Shown piece by piece: positions 24,670-36,319 of a stretch of DNA of 64,000 nucleotides (the first letter of the stretch is position 1; every line of letters starts with the position of its first letter). The DNA comes from Aporrectodea caliginosa (taxonomy: Eukaryota; Annelida; Clitellata; Crassiclitellata; Lumbricidae). The notes under the pieces were generated by a model, which was given only the letters and a program-made list of their open reading frames with translations, was not told where the DNA came from and searched no databases. A program made the translations under genes and the position numbers. The DNA lies in NCBI GenBank assembly GCA_020284085.1, contig JACEVL010000078.1:1201501-1265500 (forward strand). The letters are read 5' to 3'.

Positions 24670-27600
24670 TGGTAGTTTCAAAGTGACAGTTTCTTGTAAT
24701 TGGATTGCAGTGGATGAGTTAGCCTCTCAGCTTTCACATCAGGACCACATTTCTGAAGAGTTTCTGTAAAGGTGTGCAGTCATGTTACCTGTTTTTGTAT
24801 TTAAGAATGTGTCAAAGAATGAATGTCTTAAGACCGTTTTTGTATTAAAAAAGACAGCACCATGCTGCAGTTACTGTGGAAGTTTTTCATTGATTGGTAG
24901 CTGGTAATGTTCTCATGTCTTTGCTATGGTATTTGCTAAATGAGCGGCATAATGGTCGTCATTAGGCTGCAGCTGGTTACAGTTATATTGTACTAATTTT
25001 GCGGAATGGACTTCAACGTGAAACTATATGGTTAACAGTTGTTTGAGTGACTCATTAGGTAAATCAGTACTTGCTCAGAAAAGTTCTCTTCCATCTTGTG
25101 TCAAAAATTATTTATTACTAGCCACTGAATAGATGTAATTTATGTTTTTCGGTCGACATTCGTGCTATCAGTATTTAAGTTAGCTGATACGTGCAGATCA
25201 CTGTGGCAGCAGCTTGGTTCAGTTTTGGTCACATTGTTTAAGGTATGTCTAACTTATGGTCTCCATTGTACACTGATACTTGTGACCACTTCATGGATTG
25301 ATCCTCAGTGGTGTATTGTGGTGTCCGTTTGTATCCATGTCCAATACAGTCGTCTTCTATGAGGACTAAACTCATTAGCATTTAATGTGTTCTCTGCGTG
25401 AAGAACAGCTTAAGAGTTATTGATTCTTTTTTACTTTCTGTTGAAGGAGTGGACTTGTTTCTGAGGGTTGCACTACGAGGCATTACATTTGTTTCTGTGA
25501 ACTAAAACAGTGCCAGAACATTTGTCAGGGTAATAGGAGAATTGACTAACCAAAATTCAGCCGTACTGTTTCTTCCAATGGGAATCTGAATTCTGTAAGG
25601 TTTTGTGTGTTGTGTGGAAGTAGCAAAAACTTTGTCGTGTGATAAAAATAACAACATTTTAACATGTAAGTTTGTTGGTATTTCTAATGAAACTCGTTAA
25701 TAAAGTCATCTTTTCCTGACACGGTTTAGTACAGCATAAAGATAAATTGATCTGTTTTTGTGATTACCATGCACACAGTTTGTTAAACATTCATGTCTGA
25801 GAAAGTGTTATAACATGTGCGTTGTTTTACACCATAACGACGAGCAGTCAAGCATGTACTAAAAGTGACTAGGAAACCAATGCAGCTCATCGTTAAATTT
25901 TTACTCATCACATCTGACCATTATGCGTGGCAACTTGATTTGGATTATAGTTTTCGGTTTGATGTTGCTTCTTAATCTGTCAGAAGCAATTTAAATTATG
26001 ATAATCAAGGCAATTGTTTGAAAAGACAAAGTCGGGACTGGATGAGCTTCAGAATCTTCTGCCACAGCGTATGCCAATTTGTAATGCAAGAACCAATCCG
26101 TAAACCAATGACTAAATTATTGTTGTTACTGTACATAGTTTAACTCATTGAGAAGTTCAGAGGTCAACGTGGAAAGTCTAGTGTTTCGTAGTTGCATGTT
26201 CCTAATTATGGAGTTTTTCTTGATAAATTGAACTGTACCTAGTTTGGCGTAGTGTGATGTTCTTAAGTGTGGTTGGCATATGAAAAGTTTCAGATGCCTG
26301 ACCAAAAATAATTCTGTGTATAAATTTACGGTTTACCTGAATAATGTTTATGTCAAGAGACTTTCCTCAGGCCTTGATGTCTTTAGTGGGAGCATTAGAG
26401 TTCGGCTAGTTCACTAAATACTCAGATCCAGTACACTTCTTTTTTTGCCGAGTCAGAATAATGTGCTATTAATGTCGTGGTCTTTTGTTTCTGTTTTCTT
26501 GGATTTTATGTACTACATTTTAGAAGTGTAAGTTAAGTTTACAGATATTCTATGAGTGATTTGCTGGCAGTTGCATTTCCTCTGAAGTGGTTTTGCTAGA
26601 CAGAATTGTTTCAGTTTCATCTCGCCTTTATACAGCTAGTGCCACGTGAGCATTCGTGTGCATAGGAGGGCTGCTGTATGAGGGTTGGGTTGAAAATCGC
26701 TGTAGTAATATGCAAAGTAGAAAAAGAGTGTAGTTATTCAGAGTTATTCAAGCACTTGATCGACAAAGTTATCAAAAACATTCTTTGAATAACTGAAATT
26801 TGGTGTTGATTCTGCTATCATTTGATGTCCTACTTGTTTGGTTCAATTCTGTACAACCACGTATAATTCGTGGGCAACAGACAGTCATGTATAATACTGC
26901 TTGGAATAATTGTGATTAAACAGAAAGATTGTCTTTATGAATGGAAACAGTTGATTGGTTGTGAAAAATAGAGTGATTCATGGGATTGTGGTCCAACAGT
27001 TGCTGTGTGATCTCACCACGGTTTAGAATATAGAATATTCTAGGTCATTCTTATGCCTCTTGCCGGTTTTGGATTACTCTTTCAAAGGCTACTGTAGAAT
27101 GTAATTGTAAATGTATTCACATCTGGGTTGATGTGACGTCTTTTCTTTTCGAATAATTGGTCGTTGTTGCCAAACTGATGTGTCAGAAACTTAACCGTTG
27201 TGGCAACATCGACTCTTTTCCAGAATGATTTCACTTACTGGTTATGCATGAATTAATTTTGGACTGATGAACTAAGGACATAAAGCTTGAGTGAAATGCA
27301 ATTTTAAATTTCATGAAGTAGTTCCCGTTACCTTTCTGTGACGTGAAATGTTTTCTTCGGTGTGTGAATCTGTACGTAAATCTTTTCGAAATTCAGCTAA
27401 GTCTCTAATTGCAAGAAGTCAAGGGCTTATTTTTTGTAAATTTTTCATGGTCATTAAAATCTCTTTAAGAAATTCAACGTGGCCAGCATGTTTTATAGGC
27501 ACTGCTTTGGTAGCTTGCATTTGTGTAGTCACCGTACTGAGCGTTGAAGCAAACTATAGCAATAGAAGAATGTGCATACTATTTTCTTGTTCAGTCGCCA

Positions 27601-28142
27601 AGTTTGAGTATGTTAATTTGTGAATGCTGCTCATTGTGTAAACCTGTGGTTTGGAGTTAAAGGGTTAACATCTCTCGAAGAGACCATTTTTCAGATAAAG
27701 AATGCGCTGCTGTGCCCAGTAACTATGAAGATACTATTTTCTGTGCTGTGTCGGTTATTGGTATTCTCGAAATAGAGTTGTTGCCTTCGGTGCACATCAT
27801 GTATACAATTACTTCCGCAGTGCATTATGTAGGGGCTATGTGCATGTGTGTGCTTGTGTGCATTATAAACGGATTTGTGTACAAAACTTTATAGCTTGTA
27901 GGCCTAAACCTTTGATGCTAACTTTATTGGTGCAGTCGATCGAAAGGCATTCGTTTGTCTCGATGCTAGTGACTTCAGTCGTAACGAAATAGGTCCAGAT
28001 GTGTTTACGTGTTATGTGACAGTCAATGCCTTACGAGACATTAAACTCGTCAACTATATTTTCTTGACTCGTCGGTTGCGTTGGATTTTTTCATTCGTAC
28101 ATGTCACGGATAGACAGCAGTAGTCTGAGCAGAAGGTAGTGT
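24670..28142. other. No gene recognised
   Basis: AT-rich intergenic-type sequence. Apart from the palindromic MITE near 25827-25905 nothing is identified. Confidence 0.5.
25827..25905. mobile_element. Diverged copy of the 71-bp palindromic MITE (copy 2)
   Basis: It shares TAACGACGAGC, TGTACTAAAAGTGACTAGGAAACCA split here, and GCTCATCGTTAAA with copies 1 and 3, but has lost one terminal CCCTTT/AAAGGG pair and gained a few bases. Confidence 0.65.
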
Positions 28143-28330
<188 letters not shown>

Positions 28331-29109
28331 CAGGGTGGCCACAACTCTGGAAAACAGGGAAATCAGGGAAAACTCAGGGAATTTCTTAACTCTGGAAAAC
28401 TCAGGGAAAACTCAGGGAATTCCTCCAGAACTCAGGGAATTTGTTCAGATCAATTATTTAACGCTTGTTTTGGCGTGATTTCTTTGTGCAAGAGATTAGG
28501 AGGTCTATGATTGTTTAGGAGCAGATTGTGAATATAACATTGCTGATGGTCTTGCTAAAACTTTCGACAGAGATAGTAGCATTGCTCATTACAACATGTC
28601 CCGGTGTCTTATTATTTAATTGTCTGTGCAGCCTCTTAATATGGTTTATCGAGAAAGAGGTAATCGCTGGTGCAGACTCAATCTCAAAGTTGACGAAAGT
28701 AAAGGTGGATGCAAAAGAAAATTGGTGTTTGTACAATGTACAAGGATGTTGGTCTTGGTGTTGCAACAAAGACTGAATTAACAGAGTGCATGGTGTCAGA
28801 TTGCAAGAAACTTACATTTCATATGGATTGCATCCTATTTCTGTCTGCAATGAGTTCAAGAATAGTGGTGGCAGTGTCAATGAACACAACTTTGCTGGTC
28901 TCGTTGAAAGTCTGTACAAGTCATGGAATATTCTCTCTACTAATATGGCGAAAATGCAATATTCCGCCCTTTGAAAATTAGCACAGAGCGATGAATCCTT
29001 CATTTGGGAATTTCAGCACACCCACCACCAGACTTGAATTCTACTTCAAGTATCTAGACAATTGAACTGAATATGCAGACATTTTGGTGGGTCATCAAAT
29101 TGATTCCAG

Positions 29110-29450
29110 TGTTGTCACATGGCAGAGTGGCAGTAGAGAATGGCTTCAGTGTGAATGGTGACATGATGGTAGAAAATCTTCACGAAACATCTCTAGTTGC
29201 TTAGCGAATGGTTTTGATTCCATCAACAATGCTGGTGGTGTCATGGAAGTAGCTATTGACAAACTAATTCTACAAACTACAATATATACTTGGTACTGAG
29301 ACCTCGATATGAAGAAGTAACACCTGCAAGTAAAGCTGCAAAAGGCGAGAGATGATGCAAAATCTGCTTCGAAGAGGAAGATAGCTGCTAAAATCAAAGA
29401 TCTCAAAGCGAAGAAAGCCAAGCGGACTGGAGAGGCAGTGCTGTGTTAAG
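29110..29450 (+). pseudogene. hAT-type transposase C-terminal remnant
   Basis: Two frames together carry the SHGRVAVENGFSVN motif, a VENLHETSLVA segment, then a premature stop, and a downstream charged helix. A living element would have a dimerisation domain here; this copy is interrupted by stops and no full-length frame remains. Confidence 0.55.
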
Positions 29451-29539
29451 CCTTGAGCATGAGATGAAGGAGCTAAAGAAACTGAACTAGTCTACATTGG
29501 GGCAAAGTAATTTCAGTTAGGTGCATTCACAGTATGTAT

Positions 29540-29612
29540 TATTCATTCAGGGGTTTATTATAGCACCTCTTCAAGGGGTCTACTGAGAGGTGCTCCCAAC
29601 TCCAGCCATTGG
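29540..29612 (-). repeat. LINE 3'-tail fragment nested in the hAT-like element
   Basis: ATTCATTCAGGGG, TTATAGCACCTCTTCAAGGGG and TCTACTGAGAGGTGCTCCC are the reverse of the common LINE tail. Confidence 0.6.
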
Positions 29613-29916
29613 TATTAAGTTTCTGACTTGCACTCTAGGGATTGCATTTGCATCTGTAAAGGTGCGTGAACATAGTAATGTTCCGATATTTTTGTTTTTA
29701 CTAATTGATCTGAACTATTATGAGGAAAACAATATAAAAAAAGGCAAGGAAATTTGCAACTAAGGGGAGGAGCCCGCTCAAAATTTGTTAACTTTTAATC
29801 TTTAGGGCAATATAATAGGAAAGCGATTAAAAGGTACTCTGGAAAATTCAAAAAATGACTCTGGAAAACCTGGAAAACTCAGGGAATTTTGAAATCATAT
29901 TTCTGTGGCCACCCTG

Positions 29917-29970
<54 letters not shown>
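29917..29970. repeat. (GTCT)n microsatellite, right part of the split array
   Basis: About 13 units continue the array interrupted at 28330. Confidence 0.95.
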
Positions 29971-29971
<1 letters not shown>

Positions 29972-30957
29972 CTGGTCATGCGTATTAAGTGACGTGATGC
30001 GTAACTGTCGTAGGCCTACTGTGACCTTTTCCACCTCCAAGTCCCTGTTCATATGACAATCTGTCTCTTTCCCCACTGTCTCCCTCGCTTCGTCAACATC
30101 TGCCTCTCCTGTTTCCCAATTCCTGCCCCTTCTTTCTCACTGCATTCTTGACAATTGTCTGTCATCACCTCTCATTTTCTGGGAAGCGAGAGATGAGACA
30201 ACAGCTGAGCTAGTAACGGCGCTTAAAAAGTGCAGATTGGATTAAGAACAGAAGGAACTATTCTCTGACAGCGCAAACAAAATTCAATCTCACACAGGGC
30301 AACCATCCATTAATAACAATGTGTATGGCTCCGAGGCTAAACATTAATTATAGGCCTACTCTGTATGTCTGATTAAAACCACCGGGTTTCGGGCTATACA
30401 GAGGCACGGATGTGATCTACAAGCATGCCCACATGGAGCCTATGTAAAACCCATATTCACATATTGGACCCATATACATGTAGAGCCTTATATTATATAC
30501 ATGGAAGTGCTGGCAGGGTGATAATTTAGTATAGGCCTACACGCGGGCGTTTACACAACACACGTTGGCTGATTGACCATTGGCCCATCGGATTGGGCCT
30601 CATTGGGGTATGTGATTCAGAGGTCACTGCAGACCCAGGCACCCGTGGGACCTTTGAAGGGGTCCAGCGGTCTCGCTTTAGTTCAGACAGGTGTTCGCTT
30701 TAGAGTCCATCAAGGTAATTTGCTGCGTGCCCTCTGGTGACTGTCCACGCCCATCCTTAACTAATTACACTGCGGTGTAGCAATGGTCTACCATGTTATA
30801 GGCCTATATAGGCGTCCACCGTGTCCTATTGATTTCTGTGATACACCATCGGGCCATCGTAGTAAAAAAAGTTCCAATGTTTCATATAGAGCAAGGTAGG
30901 GCGCTTTTGCTCCTTTCTGTGGGTCTATTAGGCCTATAGCCTTCGTATGATAGGCCT
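29971..30957. other. No gene recognised
   Basis: No coding similarity. Frequent TAGGCCTA/TAGGCCTATA words recur here and elsewhere in the window. Confidence 0.5.
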
Positions 30958-31686
30958 ATATAAGTAAGTAAGTAAGTAAGAATGTTCTTTATTAAACGCA
31001 AGCAAACGCTCAGCGCTTTACATACAAAGTCAGAAATAATTTATGTACACAGAAAACGATAATTAGAGGAAAATTAAGTCAACTACAAAACATATGTCTA
31101 ACTGTACAACATCCTAGCTAAGAAGCCACGCCTGGTAAGGGAATCAAATCTAGGGAGAACACGGTTATGTGAGCGTGGGCGCAGGTCATGACCAGTGCAA
31201 TTGACAGGGGGAGAAGGTCGTGGAGGATGTGGCTAGTATTTGTTAAGATGTTTCTAAAGAGGTCCATATCAGCTTTTTGCAAAGCTCCTCAAAGGTGGGG
31301 AAAGATTTAGGTAGGAAACCAAGGCGTACCAACTTGCGGACCAGCGCTCAGAGAGTCAAGTTCCTGCTTACTGGCGAAGCCCCACCATACTTGGGAACAG
31401 TAGCATGCGGTTGATAGTGGTAGCCCTGACCACATCATGAAGCCTGACCCCCGAAAGCCCATGTGAGATCAAAATACGATGGGCATAAAGAGATTGCTTG
31501 GCCCGAATGCAAAGTCTTTGAACATACGGGGAAAAACCGAACTTTTCGGTAATCTCAATGCCCAGTATATTCAATGACACTACCCTTTTAATGCCAGGCA
31601 GGACTGGAGGGGCCTGTATAAGATTCACTTCTAGGCTTGCGAGCCGGCAATGGTCTTATTAGGTCCTGGAGGCGTATATACGGTAC
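30958..31686 (-). mobile_element. LINE fragment, reverse transcriptase C-terminal region (minus strand)
   Basis: The minus-strand frame from 31680 down to about 31390 reads RLASLEVNLIQAPPVLPG, then VVSLNILGIEITEKFGFSP, then QRLCIRAKQSLYAHRIL and VVRATTINRMLLFPSM. This is the segment after the catalytic domain of non-LTR reverse transcriptases. Downstream coding is frame-broken, and the 3' side runs to a (TAAG)n tail at 30962-30980. Its upstream side is cut exactly at the LTR retrotransposon boundary. Confidence 0.8.
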
Positions 31687-32706
31687 AGTGGCAAATTTTA
31701 GGGGTGCCCTCCCCGGGCCTTTGGTGGTGGTCTTCCCCGCGGTCGCTTGCCGATTTTGGCCGGGTATCTTTGCCCGTGCGCTGCCGTCCCCTTCCCCGTA
31801 GGCCATGTTCTGCTAGGCTTTGCTCCATAGGCTTTGCTCCTCTGCGCTTGCTCCCTGCTAGCCCTTGCTCCTCTGCGCTTGCTCCATAGGCTCCGCCCCT
31901 TAGCGCTTGCTCCATAGGCGTTGCTCCCTGCTAGGCCTTGCTCCACTGCGCTTGCTCCATGCGCTTGCTCCATAGGCTCCGCCCCTTAGCGCTTGCTCCA
32001 TAGCGCTTGCTCCACTGCTCCTCTGCCTTGCTCCATTGCTTGCTCCATAGGCGTTGCTCCTAGGCCTTGCTACTGCGCTTGGCTCCGCCCCTTAGCGCTT
32101 GCTCCATAGCCCTTGCTCCCTGTGGCGCTCTGCCTACGGGGTGCTATAAATAGACAGACCGTGGCTGCTGCCCTTGCTCCATGCTCTGCCCTGCTGCAGT
32201 GCTAGGCCTTGCTCCACTATAGCGCTTGCTCCATAGGCCCTTCCTTTGCTCCATAGCCCTTGCTCCATAGGCTGCTAGCTTGCTAGTCTAGGCCTTGCTC
32301 CACTGCGGTGCTATAAATAGAGCTCCGAGCCCTTGCTCCGTGCTAGGCTAGGAGGGTCTATAAATAGACAGACCGTGTATAGGCAAAAAGGCAGAAAGGT
32401 AGATACGTTGATAGAGATAGAGAGAGATCTGCTCTGACTTGGTGAACGACGACGTGTGGTGTTGGTCTTGACTTTGATGGTGATCTTTGTCGATTTGAGC
32501 TGTGTGCTCTCGCTACGTCTTCTGAATATATACTTTGATGAAAACCTAGAGCTGACTTGGTTGATTGATTTGAGAGGCCGTCTTCGGGGAAATCCAAGAC
32601 GTTCGCAATACTCCGGACGCCGGACTTGCGCTCCTTCGAGCGACACGCGGCATTGCAGTCCCTCCTAGCGACACTCTACGCCTGATAGAAGGGGTGTTTC
32701 GCTTCA
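31687..32706 (+). repeat. 5' LTR
   Basis: 1020 bp. U3 is filled with degenerate CTTGCTCCATAGGC-type units. Three CTATAAATA boxes lie at 32144, 32311 and 32358. It ends in CGCTTCA. The first base of the expected TG start is A here (T in the 3' LTR). Confidence 0.93.
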
Positions 32707-32707
32707 G

Positions 32708-32727
32708 TGGTACCAGACGAAGTGGGG
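32708..32727 (+). other. Candidate primer binding site
   Basis: TGGTACCAG begins one base after the LTR, and AGTGGGGT follows shortly after. TGG + ACCAG is compatible with the 3' end of a leucine-type tRNA, with a small interruption. The tRNA assignment is tentative. Confidence 0.5.
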
Positions 32728-32772
32728 TGATACTGCCGTTCCTGCCAGTCGACGACCGAGAATCAACCGAGG

Positions 32773-35712
32773 ATGCAGATGGGAGACGAGGAAGATACCA
32801 TTCCCTACGCCGCTTGGGACCTGGCCGATCTGCCGACGAAGATTTCCACGCCAGCTGCGAGGCGGATGGCCGCGATAGGTACGAAACCGGACAGAAGCCG
32901 TTTCCTGGAAGATCTCGCCTTCCCGATGCCAGGTCAGATCCGCACGCCTGCCGAGACGTCGACGCCAGCCGCGAGGAGAGAGACGATGGAGAGGCCGCCG
33001 GACCGAAGCCGCCTGTTGGCCGAGATCGACTTCGAGGACCCAGGGCAGGTGAGATCGAGCTTCCGCGAAGACAGGGAAGAAGAGATGACCGTGAAACCAG
33101 AGAGAACGAGCTTCCGAGGAAAGACGGGCGAATCGACGACGGAAAAGACGAAATTGAAACCGAATTTCCGCGAAGAGACTGAAAGATCGGACGCACCGGG
33201 GAATTCGACGCCGAATCTGCTAGAAAATGTCAGTGACTTGCTGCGAAACCGCCCGACACCGATGAAACCAGGCAAGTTCGATGGGACGGGGTCGCTGGAG
33301 TCATTCTTGGTCCAGTTTGAAGTCTGTGCGAGGCATAACAAGTGGACGGCCTCAGACAAGATCGATTACCTGCGATGCTCACTAGAGAAAGCCGCGACAC
33401 AGCTTCTCTGGGACTTCGGCGCTCAACCGAGCGTAACTTATGAGGAACTCACCGAACGCCTCCGGCAGAGATACGGGACGGAAGGCCAGGCAGAAACCTT
33501 CCGTGCTCAGCTGTACTACCGACGTCAACGCCCGGAAGAAAACCTGAGCGACCTGCTGCATGAGATCCGACGACTTGTTGTCCTAGCCTACCCGGTGCCC
33601 TCCAACGAGACGACGCAGATCATCGCGAAGGACGCCTTCCTGGAAGCCATGAGAGACCGGGAGCTCTCGCTCAAAGTACGCGAGCGAGAACCAAAGAATT
33701 TGGACGAGGCATACCGGACAGCGCTGCGTCTGGAGGCCTATCAGCGGACGAACGACCCCGACGATCGCCGCAGACAGCCGAATCGAGTACGAGGGACGCA
33801 GGAAAATGACCTGAGCGCCCTGCTTCAGGCGCAAATGGACAGATTTCTGGCGACGCAGAAGGACGAACAACGCCGATTTCAGCGAGAAATGGAGAACAGA
33901 ATTGACCAGCAATTCCGCGAACTCCGCCAAGAAAATCTGACGCCGGAAGAATCGACTCGCAACGCCCGGCCTGAACGAGACCGAGCGAGCCCTCCGGAGA
34001 ATCAGCGACGAACGACGGCCTGCTACAACTGTGGACGAGCCGGTCACATCGCCCGGAACTGCCGACAAGCTCGCCGATACCAGAATCGCCAGAACGAGAC
34101 CGCGATGACCGAACCCGATGCTTCGACGCCACCGGACCCGGTGGTCATGAACCATACGACGCGCCCGATGTTGCCGAACCGTGCTACGAACAACGCAGTC
34201 TACATCCGCGGAGAGATCAACGGACGACCGCAGCTATGCCTGATCGACACTGGATCGGAAGTCAGCCTGGTGCCTTCATCTACTGTCGACGGGTTAGAAC
34301 TTCGTTCTTGCAATCGCTTTTTGATGGCTGCTAATGGGTCTGAGATACGTGTCCTGGGTGAGGTGCGGGTGCCCATTAAGATATTTAAGGATTTTTATAT
34401 CCAGACTTCGTTTTTAGTGTCCGACCAAATTTCTGAGCCCATGTTAGGCATGGACTGGTTACGTGAACATCGCTGCCGCTTAGGATTTGGTATGGGATCT
34501 TTATTTGTGAGACGCAAGCGTATTTCGCTGGTAAGGGGCAATGGATCCATATGGTGCCGGCGCGTGATCGTCGCCGAGGAGGTGTTGGTGTCGCCTAAGT
34601 CCCAGCGGGATATACCAGTTAAGACCATGTATGGGGATTTAACGACTGTAGCGCCAGCCTGGATAACGGAGGCTAGAGAAATCCAACCTGGAGTTCATCT
34701 TGCCCGCGTAGTTGTCGGTGACTACGCAGATACCCGGGTTAGGGTGGTAAATTTGAGCGAAGACCCAGTCCGGTTGCCCAAGGATCGCCCCTTAGGAGAA
34801 TTGCATCCGGTGCAAGTAGAATTGACTAAGATAAACTGTGAGGATAAGGAAGCGGCTGGCCAAGCTTCGCCTAGTGAACAGTTACTCTCGGATTTGCCCG
34901 AGGAAGTGCCGCCTGAGATTAGGGAACGCTTAGGGGCTTTGCTCATTGAATATGGCGATGATTTTTCTGCTACTGACCGGGATTTAGGGAAAACTTCGGT
35001 GTGTATGCATAAACGTGAGATAAACGATGCGCATCCTTTGCGACAGCCTTTACGCTGTCGAGCGCGCTGGTCTAAGATGGTTGTGAGCGGCCTATTATTC
35101 CACTTGCTTTTAGCGGGGATTTTGAGCGTATTCTTTTCAGCGGTCATGAGTTGTGTGGGCCCCCTGAGTTATAGAATCCTAGTGAGGTGTGGGTTTCGGT
35201 GCCTAATGCTGATTGACCGGGTTACGAATCCAAGGGGAAACCGGTTTAAGATATTCTGTAGACGCTTAGGAATTGATAAACAGGGAATATCAATACATTA
35301 CTTTCATGGGAACAGGGTAATAGAGTGTTTCCCACGGGTTCAGTATGATAGGCAGAGGGAGGTAGTAAGCAGCCATCAAAGGGTGAGGGGAGAAGTTCTT
35401 GCCTTTGCTCATTTGTATAATGAGACTGACCAGGATGGCCGCTACGCGCTTCCGACCGGGCCTTTCATCGTGATCGAGCAGACTGGGCCCGTGAACTACC
35501 GTCTCCAAAAGACGAAGAACTCTAAGCCATTCGTCGCGCATGTGGACAAACTGCGACCGAGTTACACTGAAGGCTGCGACGACGTGGGAGGAGCTACCGC
35601 TCCTACCTCCGACGAGATGGACCGGAGAGACACATCGCCTCTTGCCGATGAGGGCGATGAGATGGACCGGCGGCCGAAGCGAGTGACCCGCCGACCGGCT
35701 CGCTACCGCTAG
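32773..35712 (+). CDS. Gag-protease polyprotein with deleted pol (979 aa)
   Basis: One uninterrupted frame. Residues 1-160 are charged and low-complexity. About 165-360 is a retrotransposon gag capsid-like domain (FDGTGSLESFLVQFE onward). A single CCHC knuckle, CYNCGRAGHIARNC, is at 417-430. A retropepsin-like aspartic protease has LIDTGSEVSLV with DTG at 492-494. About 730-761 is the leader into reverse transcriptase (FSATDRDLGK...), which then breaks off. About 815-850 resembles the end of an integrase core, and 890-979 is the integrase C-terminal tail (GPFIVIEQTGPVNYR). The deletions kept the frame. Base composition shifts from GC-rich to AT-richer near 34280 and back near 35420, as if parts have different histories. 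Confidence 0.85.
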   Translation: MQMGDEEDTIPYAAWDLADLPTKISTPAARRMAAIGTKPDRSRFLEDLAFPMPGQIRTPAETSTPAARRETMERPPDRSRLLAEIDFEDPGQVRSSFREDREEEMTVKPERTSFRGKTGESTTEKTKLKPNFREETERSDAPGNSTPNLLENVSDLLRNRPTPMKPGKFDGTGSLESFLVQFEVCARHNKWTASDKIDYLRCSLEKAATQLLWDFGAQPSVTYEELTERLRQRYGTEGQAETFRAQLYYRRQRPEENLSDLLHEIRRLVVLAYPVPSNETTQIIAKDAFLEAMRDRELSLKVREREPKNLDEAYRTALRLEAYQRTNDPDDRRRQPNRVRGTQENDLSALLQAQMDRFLATQKDEQRRFQREMENRIDQQFRELRQENLTPEESTRNARPERDRASPPENQRRTTACYNCGRAGHIARNCRQARRYQNRQNETAMTEPDASTPPDPVVMNHTTRPMLPNRATNNAVYIRGEINGRPQLCLIDTGSEVSLVPSSTVDGLELRSCNRFLMAANGSEIRVLGEVRVPIKIFKDFYIQTSFLVSDQISEPMLGMDWLREHRCRLGFGMGSLFVRRKRISLVRGNGSIWCRRVIVAEEVLVSPKSQRDIPVKTMYGDLTTVAPAWITEAREIQPGVHLARVVVGDYADTRVRVVNLSEDPVRLPKDRPLGELHPVQVELTKINCEDKEAAGQASPSEQLLSDLPEEVPPEIRERLGALLIEYGDDFSATDRDLGKTSVCMHKREINDAHPLRQPLRCRARWSKMVVSGLLFHLLLAGILSVFFSAVMSCVGPLSYRILVRCGFRCLMLIDRVTNPRGNRFKIFCRRLGIDKQGISIHYFHGNRVIECFPRVQYDRQREVVSSHQRVRGEVLAFAHLYNETDQDGRYALPTGPFIVIEQTGPVNYRLQKTKNSKPFVAHVDKLRPSYTEGCDDVGGATAPTSDEMDRRDTSPLADEGDEMDRRPKRVTRRPARYR

Positions 35713-36319
35713 GGGTGTTGCACGCCTGCAACGCCGCCTTTGGTCGACGTAATCCTCCTGGGAAGACGCCGCCGATGGTCGCTACGCGCTTTACGACGAG
35801 CCTGTGCCTTTTCCTCCGAATACCTCCCTCGGGACCCCGCGTGGCCCGGTGAGTGTATGGACCCTTGAACTCGGAGATGGTGAACGATGAGACGGTTTTC
35901 TGCTGAATCTTTTTGGCTGAGGCCTCGGACACTGGTCTGACTCTGTGCGCCGTGAGAGACTTGGCTGTGCTGAACGTGTACTTTGAAGGACTTTTGATTG
36001 TTTTATTGCGTATTATGATGGGCCGTTGGCCATGCGTTTTTATGTTTTCAGGGACTCTGCGATTAGGCCTTAGATACTTTGCGGGCCATTGGCCGCTTGA
36101 TTGACTTTTTAGTTGATTGTTTTCAGGAACGTTTTGGCCGTGGGCCGCGTAGCTTAGATGGCTGGATATCAGCCGCGGACATTTGTGACTTTGATATTTT
36201 AGGCAGAGACTTTTCGGGCCCGTTGGCCATTTTCTGTGTTTGGCTGGGACTTGGCCGCTTTGTGATTTGTTTTCCCGTCTGAGGGAATGGGGACATTCCC
36301 GATCGTAGAGGGGGGAGGT
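35713..36319 (+). other. Untranslated region of the LTR element with polypurine tract
   Basis: Non-coding, with repeated GGGCC(A/G)TTGGCC words (near 36020, 36080, 36220). It ends in the purine run AGAGGGGGGAGG at 36307-36318, just before the 3' LTR, the position expected for plus-strand priming. Confidence 0.75.

Larger units (their letters stand above)
28331..29916. mobile_element. Degraded hAT-like DNA transposon inside the CTGT microsatellite
   Basis: Terminal inverted repeats CAGGGTGGCCACA and TGTGGCCACCCTG bound about 1.6 kb. Subterminal regions carry repeated CTCTGGAAAAC / CTCAGGGAA words. On the + strand near 29110-29430 a broken coding relic reads VLSHGRVAVENGFSVNGD, then MVENLHETSLVA, and further on a lysine-rich KRKIAAKIKDLKAKKAKR. 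The SHG(Q)A.VERGFS-type motif is that of hAT transposase C-termini. Stops and frameshifts make it non-functional. A LINE tail (29540-29610, minus) is embedded. Confidence 0.7.

Noticed and set aside
32546..33359. Minus-strand open frames of 141-216 codons opposite the gag region
   Set aside because: Mirror frames of the GC-rich, Arg-rich gag coding sequence; no similarity of their own.
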